Source: Combretum micranthum
Lineage: Eukaryota > Streptophyta > Magnoliopsida > Myrtales > Combretaceae
Reading direction: 5' to 3'
NCBI GenBank assembly: GCA_024138025.1
Contig: JAMXBD010000695.1
Location: 434,001 to 498,000 of the forward strand
DNA: 64,000 nt
The notes beneath the pieces are model-generated. The model searched no databases, was not told the DNA's origin, and saw only the letters and a program-made list of their open reading frames with translations. The position numbers were made by a program, and so were the translations under genes. Below are positions 11,685-23,746 of the stretch, piece after piece (position 1 is the first letter of the stretch; every line of letters begins with the position of its first letter).

Positions 11685-12150
11685 AGTTTTCAAGTACAGG
11701 GGCTTGTGTCGGCATATTCTGCCTAATTCTAATACGTGGGTTAGGTGTCCTAACGTGGCGTGTAAGTCCAATTTGAGGTGTGGTGGTTCCTTCTTCGTCT
11801 ACTCCTATTTCGGCTGTTTTAAGCTTTTCTAAGTTAAGTTTGTAAAGTTTTGGTAACTTAATTAATTTTTTACCGGAAATTGGGGAAATATAACGGAAAT
11901 TTAAACATGCATAAAAGCTAACAGAATTTAAATCAAAACAATTTTTGAAATCAAACTTAAAGCATTATCATAGAAATAAAGTTCATACGTGAAATCGAAA
12001 ATAAGGCAAATCACAAAAGAAAATTACAATAGAAAACAACAAGCATTGTTCCGAGAATTTAAAAGATATACTAAGATCATGGACCTAGTCTATGATTATA
12101 AAATTTAAGCTGGACTTCTAAGGATACGCTTCCTTCCTTTCCTTCTTTCC

Positions 12151-13014
12151 TCATTCTTCGGGTGTATCTCCCGGGTTGCTGCTGGATGATCCTGGGTTCC
12201 AGTCCCTCATGAATTGGCTAAAATATCTCCACCTTTTCCGGGCTGCCTCTCTGGATCTTTTGCGTCCGTCGGTTGGTTCGTCTCTAGTCTCCTCTGGTAC
12301 TATGTCATGAATGGTTCTCCAAGTAATGGCTTCATCTGTCTCCATGCTATTGTTCTCATTGGGAGGAGCACTGTCTGTATTCATGGCCGAGTTTGGTTCT
12401 TGCCTTCCCGGAGTCTGTCGTCCCATTAAGTAGCAGATAATTCTTTCCTCAGTACTGTTACGGGGTTCTTCGTCTGCAACAGTGGTTTGGTTTCCTTCTT
12501 CCGGTCCTGCTTCATTTTCTTCCTCTAGGTCTTCCTCCGAGTCTTCACTCTCTTCATCTTCTTCCATAGGCTCTTCTCTTATTATTGTTCCGTCATCCCG
12601 TAGGCGTAGGGGCTCATTCCTCCTGAGTTGGATTCCCATGAAGGTAGGCGGCTCCGTGGGCACTTGGGTTAGGGGTCGTAGTACCTCCTGGTATACTCCA
12701 TGCCAATGGAAGACATCGTTGATGTCCGCCTTCATCCATTCAAGGTGATCTATCAAGTTGTCGTGGGCGTACACGAACATAGGTCCGATTTTCCTCCATG
12801 TCTGGAAATCTGGAGAAGTTCGTCCCCCGTCTTTCCTAAGGATGAATGTGGCTTCCTTCAACATAGGTCTATCTTCAGCAATGGCCGCAATACGTTCTAC
12901 GGCGTATATCATTTCCAACTCAGTCAGTTTCTTTCCTATGGGACAGTTGTGAATGGTTTGTACCACTTCCCTCCATTCTGTTTGTATCATTCCTCTCTTC
13001 CATATTTGGAACAT
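12151..13014 (-). CDS. Unrecognised 287-residue acidic ORF between primer site and gag
   Basis: This long intact minus-strand ORF is in the 5' region of the gag-only element, about 290 bp downstream of the primer site and upstream of gag. The N-terminal half (residues about 1-145) is mixed and globular in character, with Trp-rich stretches such as 'FQTWRKIGPMFVYAHD' and 'DINDVFHWHGVYQE'. The middle (about 148-175) is strongly acidic, dominated by Glu/Asp/Ser. The C-terminal part has a Lys/Arg-rich patch near 'DGRKRSREAARKRW' that could be a nuclear-localisation signal. The open frame extends upstream of the Met to about 13105, so the start may lie further out or be supplied by splicing. I recognise no family. 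Some plant Ty3 lineages carry an ORF upstream of gag, so an accessory retrotransposon protein is the leading idea; a captured host fragment is the alternative. Opposite-strand frames here are shadows. Confidence 0.65.
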   Translation of the reverse strand: MFQIWKRGMIQTEWREVVQTIHNCPIGKKLTELEMIYAVERIAAIAEDRPMLKEATFILRKDGGRTSPDFQTWRKIGPMFVYAHDNLIDHLEWMKADINDVFHWHGVYQEVLRPLTQVPTEPPTFMGIQLRRNEPLRLRDDGTIIREEPMEEDEESEDSEEDLEEENEAGPEEGNQTTVADEEPRNSTEERIICYLMGRQTPGRQEPNSAMNTDSAPPNENNSMETDEAITWRTIHDIVPEETRDEPTDGRKRSREAARKRWRYFSQFMRDWNPGSSSSNPGDTPEE

Positions 13015-13280
13015 TTCTCGGATGGTCTTAGGTTGTCCTGCTAGGGAAAACTCTTCACATAGGACTCTAAGTCTCAGTCGATAGTTTTCTGGTGTTTCGA
13101 AGGGTCATTTCCGGAAATTCTTGGCTTGGAGACGGGCCTCATCTATGGTGATCTACGTAAAAGAAAGGTATTAGAAGGCTTATTCTACCCATTCTATTTT
13201 ATCTCAGTTTTTCTTATTTCTATCCAAGTCAATTCTTCTTAAGTCTATTCCTATAATTATGATTCCTAGGTTCTTAAACC

Positions 13281-13294
13281 ATGCTCTGATACCA
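13281..13294 (-). other. Primer-binding site, initiator tRNA-Met type
   Basis: On the minus strand, 'tggtatcagagcat' lies 8 bp inside the 5' LTR. TGGTATCAGAGC is complementary to the 3' end of plant initiator tRNA-Met, the common primer of plant Ty1/copia elements and Ty3 chromoviruses. It is a primer site, not a tRNA gene. Confidence 0.88.
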
Positions 13295-13900
13295 ACTTAA
13301 ACTGTCACGCCCCAATGGGTACCCTAAACGTGACAGTCCGCCACACTCAATATTAAAGCTTAAGTATGACAACCTTAGTCATTCCAAAGGCTTTTATATT
13401 AAGTGTAAGGCTTACGTTCACATTTTTAGAGGACCATATGTGGAATTATGTAGCTTAAGGAGATATAAAAACATATTAAGAAAAGAAGAATCACAATAAC
13501 TATTTGTCCATGGCATAATTTTACGAACTTAGAACAACTCCCTAAATTACATCCATTATACACATATAACATGCTAATGCTAAGCTACTCTATTCAAAAT
13601 TCTAATATACAAAAGGGATTACCTGCCCAAGGTCCACGTGGCCTTAGCCATAGTACGGGAACTGCAAAAGATAGCTATCGGGGTATAAGCTAATAAGCTT
13701 AGTGAGTAATTCCCAAAATTCATACTCGAAGTAGATTATCAATCAAGTTTATTATTCAAACGTATGAAATGCAACAACCACGTGAGCATACAAGACATAT
13801 GACTTTCCGGGAATCATATGTTGAATGAATTTACGCCCTTCATTCGGGGTTGGGTATTCAGGCCAATTACAGCCACCACTTTTAAAAACACTTTTATAGT

Positions 13901-14075
13901 CTTACCGGCTCCTATACGCCATCAAAAATTTTGTAGTTATTACAGGCTCCTACTAGCCACCAAAAAGATTTTGTAGTTATTACAGGCTCCTACTAGCCAT
14001 CAAAAACTTGTAGTTATTACAGGCTCCTACTAGCCATCAATTTAAGTAGTTCTTACCGGCTCCTACTCGCCACTT
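13901..14075. repeat. Tandem repeat in LTR, second copy of the array
   Basis: Same 36-41 bp units as at 4261-4432 ('ggctcctactagccaycaa' core), about five copies, with only a few substitutions between the two LTRs. Confidence 0.9.
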
Positions 14076-15826
14076 ACATGATATACCGGTTATGTCTACC
14101 ACCACTATTATACACTTGTCCCACCAATTGTATAGTAGCGAATGCAATGTGACTCAACATATGAAGTGCATGAATAATTTCTTTAATTAAAGTCTAGTAA
14201 TTACATTTAGCTTCTTTCAAGTGATCAACCAATTTCAAACACTTCAAGATATTAATGTACATACAACTTTATTACAACAAATTGAGTTTCGATATACTTA
14301 GTATTCCTTCAACATATTATCATACACTTCTTTTGAGTTTGCTTAGATTCTAGTGCAACTAATATTACAAGCACAAGCAAGAGTATGAAAAATGACAGGG
14401 AAATAACTCACGACGCCATTGCCGTCTATTTCTCTTAAACGGATGAGTCGTTCACACACTCCACTAAATCGTAATAGTCCTCGGGGTGAAGAAATCCTTC
14501 CTCGGGATCACCTAACCAAAGAAAATACCCATAATGAGTTTTTCTTGAAGATTTTCTTGAATTTTGACAAAACAATGTCAAAGAACGTCAAAGTTCGTAT
14601 GAAAGAATGTTCCAACTTAAAATGGCCATAACTTGGTCATTTTAACTCGGAATCGCGCATATAATATACCGATTTCTATCTACTCGAAAAGATCTACCCA
14701 TTTCTAAAATTATTTCCCACAAACAAAGCCAATAGGCCGAAAAACTGGTGACAAAATTCACCACGGATTTAAGTAAAAACAACTTTGGTTCAAGAAATCA
14801 AAATTTGTTTGATAAATACTTAGTTATCTATATAGTTGAAAAATTCTCTTTTTATAACTATATAACTCATATTTAAGCATGCTCAAGTGTTTGTTGTCCA
14901 AATTATTTTTCTAAGTAAAACAATGTCTGTTTTCGGGTTGAAGTTTTGAATTTCTTTGAAATGAATACCTTGTTTTCTTTATTTTCTAAAAACGTTTTAT
15001 GTTGGTTTTATTTATCTTTTTCTAAGTGACTTTTGAAAATAAAATTTTCTACTTTCTAAGTTACACTAATAATATTTTTGAAGTTTTCTAGAAAATATGC
15101 TTTTCCTATTTTCTTGTGTAAATTCCTTTGTTTACTTGTTTTGCAAAAATCTTTACTTGATATTTCTCATTCTTTTCTCATGTCTCCTATTTTCAAAATT
15201 ACCCATGCATGAAAATTTGGTTTCTTTATAAAACAAAGTGGAACAATTAAGGACTTTTTGTAGAAAAACTAATTTCTATAATCTTATTAACTTTTTCTTG
15301 TAACTTGAAAAGTGAAAATTTTATTCTTTTCAAATCATAAATTTTCTTTGCCTATTGTTTGCAAAGGTTTTAAAAATTTCCTTAGTTCTCCTCTTATTTT
15401 CTTTCTTTATGAAAACAACCATTTTTGTCAACAAAATATTTTCTTTTGAAAAGCAAAGTAGAGTAACAAAGATTTAACTAGCTTTTAAGTAAAAATAGTT
15501 TCTAAATTCATAGTGAATTCTTTTTGTAACTTGAAAATGAATGAGTTTATTTTTGTTATCTTTATTTTTATGTTTCACATAAACTTATTCCTAAGTGACA
15601 AAAAGTCTTCTTTTATTTCATTATCTTTAGAAAATAAAACTTTTGGACAACAATCTAAATGAACATGATTATGAGAATAATAATAAACAAAATAACATAA
15701 AGCATAAATAATAAAATCAAGTATTGGAGTCTTAGCTTTTTCAAGGCTCCCGGGACTAAGAAATAAACTAGTCCCATAATAAAATAAATGAAAGAAAAGC
15801 TTGTTTTGACTTGATGAGGACAAGTC

Positions 15827-15847
15827 TAAGACTAGAGACTAGTCTTA
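15827..15847. promoter_or_regulatory. LTR hairpin, copy in the 5' LTR
   Basis: Perfect 9-bp arms taagactag and ctagtctta around an AGA loop, identical to 6193-6213. Confidence 0.55.
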
Positions 15848-16165
15848 AAAACAACTTGAAATAAATAAATTGCATGAAGTAAATAAATTGCTTGATGATA
15901 AATAAATTGCAAGATTATGAGCTTATATGCTCTAAAGAATATGTATATAGTTATATAGATATAGTAGATAGTTATGAACATAAAAGAAACATAAATGAAC
16001 ATAAGAAACATAAATGAATATAAGGAAACATGAACATAAAGGAATTTGATTATGAACAAAAACAAAGTATGAACCTATTGTTGCTTTCTTAACCTTCATG
16101 GTTTTAGAAAACACACACTAAGCTCATACTAAGTAGATGAACATGGAGACTTCTTAAGAACTTTT

Positions 16166-16306
16166 ACCTAAAGAAGATGAGCCTAAAGAGAACTTCTTGA
16201 AGAGCTTCTTGGAGAGAGAATTTCTAGAGAGATTTTTGAGAGAGAGAGTATTTTAGTGTAGAGAGTGGTGTGAAAGAAGTGAAAGAGGTAGGGGGGGGTA
16301 TTTATA
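16166..16306 (-). promoter_or_regulatory. LTR core promoter, leader and candidate 5' splice site
   Basis: Minus-strand TATAAATA (16299-16306), a CT-rich leader, then 'cttctttag|gtaaaag' with GT at 16167-16166. As this is the 5' LTR, it is the copy that would drive the element. The leader exon would be about 100 nt. Confidence 0.5.
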
Positions 16307-18870
16307 GGAAAATGTGGGAGGATTTTTTTGTGTGATTAAAAATAAATGTAAAATTAAAACAATTGTGATAGAGGGAGAGAGGAGAGAGAGAGAAGGGGCG
16401 CCGGCCGGCCATTGTGTTGAGGGGGAGGAATTGATTTATTTTTTTGACTTTTTGGAAAATGTAAGATGTAATTTGTAAGATAGATGTGATATAAAGTTAT
16501 GGGAAAGGTAAAAAGTTAAGATTATAGGTTATGTAGAGTGTAAGAGTAGGTGTAAGAAAAAGTAGAGATAAAAGAATAGTGTAGAATAGTAATGAATAGT
16601 GTAATGTAAAGTAGATATGACAATTAAAGTACCGGTAGTAAGAAAATACGCGTATAATAGCTTTATCTGTTATTTTTACTTACCGAAAAATTATGAATTG
16701 ATATTTTTGGAAAACTTATATTTTTACGAGTCTAACGAGTATATTCGGAATATTTTTACTATTCGGGCTTCTGGACACGTTTTTCGAGAACTGTGTCCGA
16801 TCGGGTTGAAGGATTCCCGAATTTCGCGAAACGGAAACTTTTATGAAACCTATGGTTATTACGAGCTATTTGAGCTAATTATCCCAACTTCGTTTTTCGG
16901 GCCAAAGAGAAAACGGCAATGCCGGATTTAGATTGATACGGTAAACTAGGGTTTTGTTGACTTTAGGGTTTCGTTTGACTTCCGGTTAGGGTTTTATGCT
17001 AGACCGATTCCGAAAATTTAGGGGTTTACAACAACATGCTTAGTGATATATTTTCCCTCATTCGCACTGAAAAATCATAAGTAAACAAGATTATTAAATT
17101 CAAACATATGTTATGCAAGCTATAAAACAAACACATGAGCACATGAGTATATATGGTTATCCAAAAACCATATATGGAATGAATTTATGCCTTCTATGAC
17201 AAGGGTTAAGGAATTCATTTAAAAAAATAACAAGGACCTTCTCACCACAACTGCTAGTTTGTGAGGTTGTATTCCTTGAACATTTTAGTTCCTCATGGTT
17301 AGAGCAGGATTGTGTTGTCAGTAGGCAATCCACTCGATTGATCCGTAGCGTAGCAGTAGTAGCAAAAGAAACGTTACTCACTGATGTGCATTGCTTGTGA
17401 TAAATTCTTTAGTTCATCTCAACCGTATTAATATTCATTTATGAGGTGTCCAAACAAGCACTAGACAATCATAGCAATGGGATAAAGTAGCATAATTTAT
17501 TAAACAACCATACCAAAGCTTGGATAAACTTAAGATTCTTTGTTCACGCAAAAAAGAAAACACATTCATAGCCCAATATAACCCCATACATATCCCTTTA
17601 TATCTTTTTTAGTATACTGGTGCAACTACTTCTACAAATATAAATAAGGTAATGAAATCATAAGGAAAAACTTACATAACCATGCTAAAGATTCCTAGTT
17701 GACCTTAATCCTTGGGATTTGTAGCATCGAGATCCTCATCACATGAATAAGGAAATACCCAAAATGAGTATTCCATATTAACTTCACTCAAATTTTTACT
17801 CTTATGTTTACTATTCTCATTATTTTTTGTGGTTACCTAGTTAAACCTCAAAACAATCGTAACTTACTCATTTTAACTTCGATTTTCACATATGAGTAGT
17901 TGATTTATACCTACTTCAAATGTTCTATCCATTTCTATGGTTTTTTTTTCATATAAGTCTAGTTAAGCCTTAGAAGAGAACTGATCAAATTACGTCCACA
18001 CTACTTGTAAGCCCCCGGATTTTTCGAGAATGCTTTTGGAATACCGAATCGAAACCCTCAAGTTTGATCCAAGTTGAAACCGAACCTTAATCAATTTTAA
18101 TCACAGGATTTCGTAGGAAAATCTTCAAAAACAAAAATAAAAAGTTCAATAATCGTTCAATTCGAAAACCCGAACATGAGAAGGACCACCTATCCGATCC
18201 TTGATATAAAACCCTCAATTTCTAGAGCAAAGTTGGATTAAACCCAAACCCTAGTAAAACCGGAGTTTCAAAAGTCAACAAAGGTCAAGACAATCAAACA
18301 ATTTCAACTCCGGCAATCCCGCATTCTCAAACCCTAGAAAACGAAATTAAGTTAATGGATTATAATAGTTCGTAATAATGTAGGGTAACATAAAAATATC
18401 ATATTTGTGAATTTCGAGTGTCCTTCGAACTCAAACGGGGTCAGTTCTTGATAACACCAAAAGACTCGTAATTAAACAAGGATTTTAAAAATATCAATTT
18501 TAGAATTTTTCGGTAACTAAAAATAATATATATAGCTCGTTTACGCGTATTTTTATTACTACCGGTATTTTATATGTCTAGTCTACTATTCATAGTACTA
18601 TTCCTATTATTTATTACTATTTCACTATCTCTACTTTTTCTTACACCTATTTCTTACTACCTACATGCCTATTTTCTTACTTTTTACATTTCTAATACAA
18701 CTTTATTCATATCAAACTTTACACATTATTTCTTTTCTTTACAAAAAAATACAAAACAAACAAAATATACTCTCTCTTCTCTCTCTAGAAACTGCCTGCC
18801 ACCTCTCTCTTCTCTATAATATTTCTTTTTCAATTTATTTTATTAGATCAAAAATTCACTCCAAAAATTC

Positions 18871-19065
18871 TATAAATACCCCATTCCTCCTTCATTCTTT
18901 CACACATCCACTTTACATAACAAAACTCCACCAAAATTCCCTCTCAAAACCTTTCTCTAACAAATCTCTCTCAAAATACTCTCTACCATTCACTACACTT
19001 CAAGAAGAAAATAACAAACACAAAACCCATTCATCTTTTTCCAAACCTTCCATTAAACCTTAGGT
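18871..19065 (+). promoter_or_regulatory. LTR core promoter, leader and candidate 5' splice site
   Basis: TATAAATA (18871-18878) is followed by a long CT-rich leader and 'ccttag|gtaaaaatc' with GT at 19064-19065. Open frames across the leader (18574-18819, 18665-19063) arise from stop-poor CT-rich sequence and are not credited. Confidence 0.5.
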
Positions 19066-20599
19066 AAAAATCTTATCTATATTTTTTGTCATGTTCATAC
19101 AACTTAGCATGAGCTTAGTGTATGTTTCTTAGACTCATATGAGTTAAAGAAGCAATAATATGTTCATGTTCATATTTTACATTATGTTATTATGTTGTTG
19201 TTATTACTGTTATTATTATTGCTATAATCTAACTTATATAGTATTATGTATACTATGTATATATATTTAGAGCATATAAGCTCATTTGTTATTTATTTAT
19301 TTTCATGTCTTGCAATTTATTTATTTACTTATTTATGTAATTTATTAAGACTAGTCGTTTTAGTCTTAGACTTGTCCATATCAAGTCAAAAAAATTTTAT
19401 TTCTTTTCTTTCTTTTCTTTTGGGACTAGTCTATTCTTAGTCTTAGGTTGCCTTGATGAAGCTGTGGGTCCCAATACATGACCGGGATACCTTGATGAAG
19501 CTAAGGTTCCCAATGCTTGACTCTTTTATTATGTTTATTTACTTACAAGTATTTCTTTCTATCTTATTATGTATTATCTTTACTTTTACATTGCTATATA
19601 ATCATATTCATGCATGATTATAATGTTGTTGTCTTACGTAAAAATAAAAACGGATTCTTTCTTAAACAAGGAAAAGTGAACTAGATTTCTCAATAAAGGA
19701 GTTTTCAACAAAGAAGTCTAAATATTGTTTTTAAAAGCTTAAGTAAATTAATCATAAGTTTTAAAGTATTAGTACCCAAGATTTCTTCAAATGAAAGAAA
19801 CTCATGTCTTTTATAAATCAAAACTAAATACTCCAAAAAGATAGAATTTTTAGCCTTGAAATAAAGACTTTAATTCAACCACATCTTTTATAGGACTTAA
19901 ATAGGTTTATTATAGACTTTGAAAATCACATACTAAGAAAGCCTCTTCAAAACTTAATTTTTACGAGTTGTTATTCTTTTTTCAAAATTAAAATAAAATT
20001 TTTGTTAAGTTCTAATGTTAACAATTTTTTATTAATAAAGCTTTTCTTATAAACTTATCTAAGGGAATTATTCTACCATTTAACAAATATTAAGAATAAA
20101 ACAAGCTTTTCAAATCAAGATAAAATCAACTCACTATTTTGGAAACCAACTTAGAAAAATAAAATTTGCTAAGAAAGTAAAGTTTTAAAGGTACACTTAT
20201 TTCCTAAAGAAGAAAAAGGATATAAAAATAAGAGGGAAACATACATTTAACACAACTTCAAATACTTGACCACATAAAAAACTTAAAAGATATTTTGAAA
20301 AACTTATTTTCAATCACTAGAAATAAAGTTAGTAGATAGCTTAAAGAATCAAATTTTTGAAAAATTAATTTACTTTTGAAAAGATAGGAAATGGAATTAT
20401 AATAGAAAAAACACTCACTCATAACAACTCAAATATATTTTAGTTTTCCTTCTAACAATTCAAAAAGGAGAAATTTTCAAAAGTTTTATCTTTTAAAACC
20501 CTTAAAGATAAATTGTTTATGAAATATCAATATTGAGATAACACTACAAAAATCATGCATACAATATGAATATAAATATATGTTCAAAGGATTTTTTCA

Positions 20600-20621
20600 A
20601 TATATATATATATATATATAT
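20600..20621. repeat. (TA)n microsatellite
   Basis: About eleven uninterrupted TA units in the solo LTR. Confidence 0.9.
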
Positions 20622-20904
20622 CCATGTGTTTTTCTTAAAGGATTTTTGAGTAAAGTGAAGTTTAGAAAAATCATATTTTGTGAACGATAAATTCGTAATT
20701 ATTCTGTACCGTAGTATTTTCCAACCTAAATGGCTTTTTATAACAAAAATAACCTTAGAAATGGATAGATGTTTTTGAGTAGGTAGAAAACGGTATATTA
20801 TTTGCGCAATTCAGAGTTAAAATTACCAAGTTATGGCCATTTTAAGTTGGAATTACCTTCTATATGAATTTTAACGATCTTATGACATAGTTTTTGATAA
20901 GTAC

Positions 20905-23746
20905 TGTAAAGACCCGACCCTCTAAATCCCGAGACTTAGAGTACCGAGTCCCCAACCACATATAACGTTTTCACATTATATGTAAGGTTGTCCTAAAACT
21001 AACAGTTTATGAAAATTGCTTGATCAAAACCACTATACTTTGTAAAGATCTTTTAAACAAAACAAGATTGCTAACAAAAGCAATCTATACATATATTTAC
21101 ATCATATAAACATTGTTTAGTGCCAATACAAGACACTACAAAAATTACATGTATTCTTAAAACATAAGAATCCTAAAGGATCTTAAGGTCATTACCAAAA
21201 AAAAAAAAAAAATAGGCTTAACTAACAAGCCTTCTATACATAACTTTTCCTTAGCAAAAATTCCTTCCAAAGGTCCAGGGTGATCGGATCCTATTCGTCC
21301 CACTCATCCAGAAATCTCTCGAAATCGGACCCATAGCCCAAATCATCATAAAACTCGTCTCCAATACCTGCAAAGCAGCAAAAGTGAGCCAGAGGCCCAG
21401 TACACAATAACCAATGCAAAAACAAATCATCAAGTCAATGTAATGCATCACTAGACGGTGATTATCTTTATTACACTTTCTTTCACAAATCAATAAGAGG
21501 GTATTCAAACCCTGGTCACGCTTCGGGAATTCAAGGATCCTGAGTAACAGCAGCTGCTCAGGGGGTTGATATAAGCAGTCCGAATACTTATATCTCCTAT
21601 ATCTATTTCATAAAGATAATAGCTTCATTTAGGGTTTAAAAGCCGTTGCCCGACTCTACTTAAACTCAGTCCATAACATGAGCCTAGTTCACAAGTTCCC
21701 ATAAACTTTGAACTAAATCATGGTATTTCCCCCTAAGTTTAAGCAAATGTTACTCAGATACTATTCCCCCCTATCGGCTACCCACTTAACCAAAAAGAAT
21801 CGCTATTGCATCATAACGTACCATTGCATCATGACTTGGTTAAGCGCCTAGCTAACATGTCATTGCATCATGACAGGTTTGCTGCTCCTCGGACTAGATT
21901 AAACAGCGTAATAGACATCCAATTCATTCAAATGTTAAGTTAAATAGATTTAAATCAGATTAGGAATGCCTATTCCTAGCAATCATCAAACAAGTTATTG
22001 CGTACCTGAACCCGTTAGTATATAACTAGGATCTCTCGGTGATGAACTAACCGAAGAATCCATAACTGAAATAGAAATATCACAATAATCAATAAATCAA
22101 CAATTATAGATTTCATTCTCACAATTATACACATATTATATCTATATATCACAATTAATCAAAGAAATCCAAATAATTGAATACAAAGTCATAAATAAGC
22201 ATTTAAAGGTCCTATTATATCACAAATCGCTTAATAAATACTTAATTGCTCAAATAATAAACTTCGGAAAATTTTAGAAAAAGTTTTTAAAATTCATAAG
22301 TACAGGGGATAGGCCGACAGCCAAAGCCGGCAGCTTTGGGCCGGTGCTCGATACTCTGAAAATCAACACTGCCAGCGCTGGCAGTGTTTAAGGGTACGCC
22401 GTCTGCCTTACATTCTACGCCGGCAGCCTTGAGCCAGCGTAGAATCCAAAGCCCAAAATTTTCAAAACGTCCAGAGAGGTCTAAGCCGTCCACTTACCCA
22501 GATACGTGGGCAGCTTTGACACATACGCCGGCGGCCTTGATTCCCAGCGGCCAACGTACAATATGAACGAAAGAACGCCGGCTGACTTTCCTAGCGAAAG
22601 CCGGCAGCGTAGAAACTCAGATTGCCGGCGTACATTCTGAAGAATAAACGTTGGCAAATTTTTATTGTAAAAGCCGGTGGTTTAGCAAAGCGGCCTTAAG
22701 AGATCTGAATCCAACGCTGCCTCTGCGCCGGCGGCGTTGAATTCCCAGGTGCCGGCGTACGTTTTAAAAACAGGATTAAACGAAAAACACAAATCCCCTG
22801 TTTTTCTTACTTTAAAAAATTCAATCCTAACACTTTAAAATCATCCTCAACTACACTATCAACTTCATATACTAACTTCTACTTACACTACTCAATCTTA
22901 GCAACTCAACATAAGAAATCAACACAATTAAACACTTCAAATTCCATATCAATCCATTCTAAATTTTCCTACACAGATCCTCTTCACATCCTCCCAACAC
23001 TTCATATCACTTCAACCATACATGCACCAACTCACACACTCATTAAATACATTCCTAGCTCATCCCAAGCATGAACAAACAATTTAGACAACATTTAGCT
23101 CATTCCAATGAAGAATTCATACAATCACTTCAAGAAAGAAAAACAAAACAAAACAACAATCATAACTAAATCAATTCAAATATATATATATACCTTGTCT
23201 TGAGGGAAACTTTGATTTTTAAAACTTGATATTGACCTTGACTTGAGCTTGGAAATGGAATTGAAAGAGGAAGAAGAAAGGAAAGAAAGAAGAAGCAAAA
23301 TTCGTATAAAAGAGAGCTGCCCCCAAAAAGTAGTTCAATTAAGCATAATTATGCATTAAACATATTCCAAAATTGCCCCTTAAAGTATATATAAATTTAG
23401 GATGCATTTGGAATGAATTTGAATCTCATTTGGGGCTTAAATAAGCGTAAATGCTAACTTAACTAAGGAAAATTCTATTAACTAATCTTATGGAAAACCA
23501 AGATTAATTTTATAAATCTAACTTAACTAACACCTTAATGTATAAAAGACATAACTAATAATTTTATTACATGCACACATTAATACATATAAAACAAAGA
23601 TATTAATTTCAATGTATATACAAAATAATGCATTTTAGACCACTAACAACATAACCATTATAATCATCATGCTCATTCAATTCAATACTTAAGGTAATTA
23701 AGTAAACACATGGAATTTAAATAGAATTGAAATCTAGGTCATTTCA
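20905..23746 (-). mobile_element. Solo LTR of a different Ty3-type family, nested in the 18006-24952 LTR
   Basis: Boundaries come from the break in the host LTR: the sequence following 'gacatagtttttgataagtac' resumes at 'agtatcatagaatcag'. TSD: AGTAC (20900-20904) and AGTAT (23747-23751). The plus-strand termini are tgtaaagacccgacc and ctaggtcatttca. A minus-strand TTTATAC box near 23305 with a CT-rich leader and then 'acaag|gtatat' near 23196 indicates minus-strand transcription. Length is 2842 bp. It contains a GC-rich word block (22290-22770). No coding sequence is credited. Confidence 0.75.
22290..22770. promoter_or_regulatory. CCGGC-rich word block in the nested solo LTR
   Basis: A GC-rich island in AT-rich surroundings, built of variants of 'gccggcagc', 'acgccggcgg' and 'gccggcgta'. 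The core words match those of the Athila-type element (35573-36118, 41743-42174), although the LTRs are otherwise dissimilar. In this LTR the block lies about 0.5-1 kb downstream of the inferred TATA. Confidence 0.7.

Larger units (their letters stand above)
9100..11860 (-). pseudogene. gag: gag (capsid-nucleocapsid) of the non-autonomous element, broken
   Basis: Minus-strand Gag would form the virus-like particle and bind element RNA. In reading order: a Pro/Thr-rich N-terminal stretch interrupted by a solo LTR (10257-11684); a segment at 10161-9913 with 'NAKIWWESRK', the Trp-rich helix usual in plant Ty3 Gag; an in-frame TAG; then 9909-9616 with 'EFLENYF', 'QYETEFSRL' and 'FIGGLDEDLR', matching the retrotransposon gag domain pattern. 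Between about 9491 and 9331 are three zinc knuckles: CWKCNRAHYPKKC, then CFFCGDANH with a Tyr in place of the last Cys, then CYVCN-stop-KGHVANNC with a TAG inside. The start codon was not identified. Gene identity is firm; it cannot now make full-length protein. Confidence 0.82.
3655..17030 (-). mobile_element. Full-length non-autonomous (gag-only) Ty3/gypsy-type LTR retrotransposon
   Basis: A complete insertion of 13,376 bp with LTRs of 3701 bp (3655-7355) and 3728 bp (13303-17030) and a perfect 5-bp TSD, ACAAC, at 3650-3654 and 17031-17035. It reads on the minus strand: 5' LTR, primer site for initiator tRNA-Met, an unknown acidic ORF, gag with three zinc knuckles, a 1.7 kb region without recognisable enzymes, polypurine tract, 3' LTR. 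Excluding the solo LTR inserted in gag, the internal region is only about 4.5 kb, and no protease, RT, RNase H or integrase motif is visible. The arrangement suits a gag-bearing element mobilised by pol from another family. The primer site and multi-knuckle Gag suggest Tekay/Del-like chromovirus affinity, but without pol this is tentative. Confidence 0.88.
13303..17030 (-). mobile_element. 5' LTR of the gag-only element
   Basis: The partner of 3655-7355, with the same termini (tgtcacgccc, ggggtttaca). Compared with the partner it shows scattered substitutions and small insertions, for example extra AG/GA units near 16220-16400 and longer G-tracts near 16290. It carries the tandem repeat, the hairpin and the promoter module in the same order. 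It holds no protein-coding sequence that I credit. Confidence 0.9.

Noticed and set aside
12482..13044. Ser-rich plus-strand frames
   Set aside because: Opposite-strand shadows of the acidic ORF at 12151-13014; Ser and Arg runs mirror its Glu/Asp codons.
13281..13294. tRNA-Met-like sequence as a tRNA gene
   Set aside because: Only the 3'-complementary 12-14 nt are present beside an LTR, so it is a primer-binding site.
18665..19063. 132-codon plus-strand frame
   Set aside because: Stop-poor CT-rich LTR leader spanning the TATA box and ending at the splice-donor candidate.
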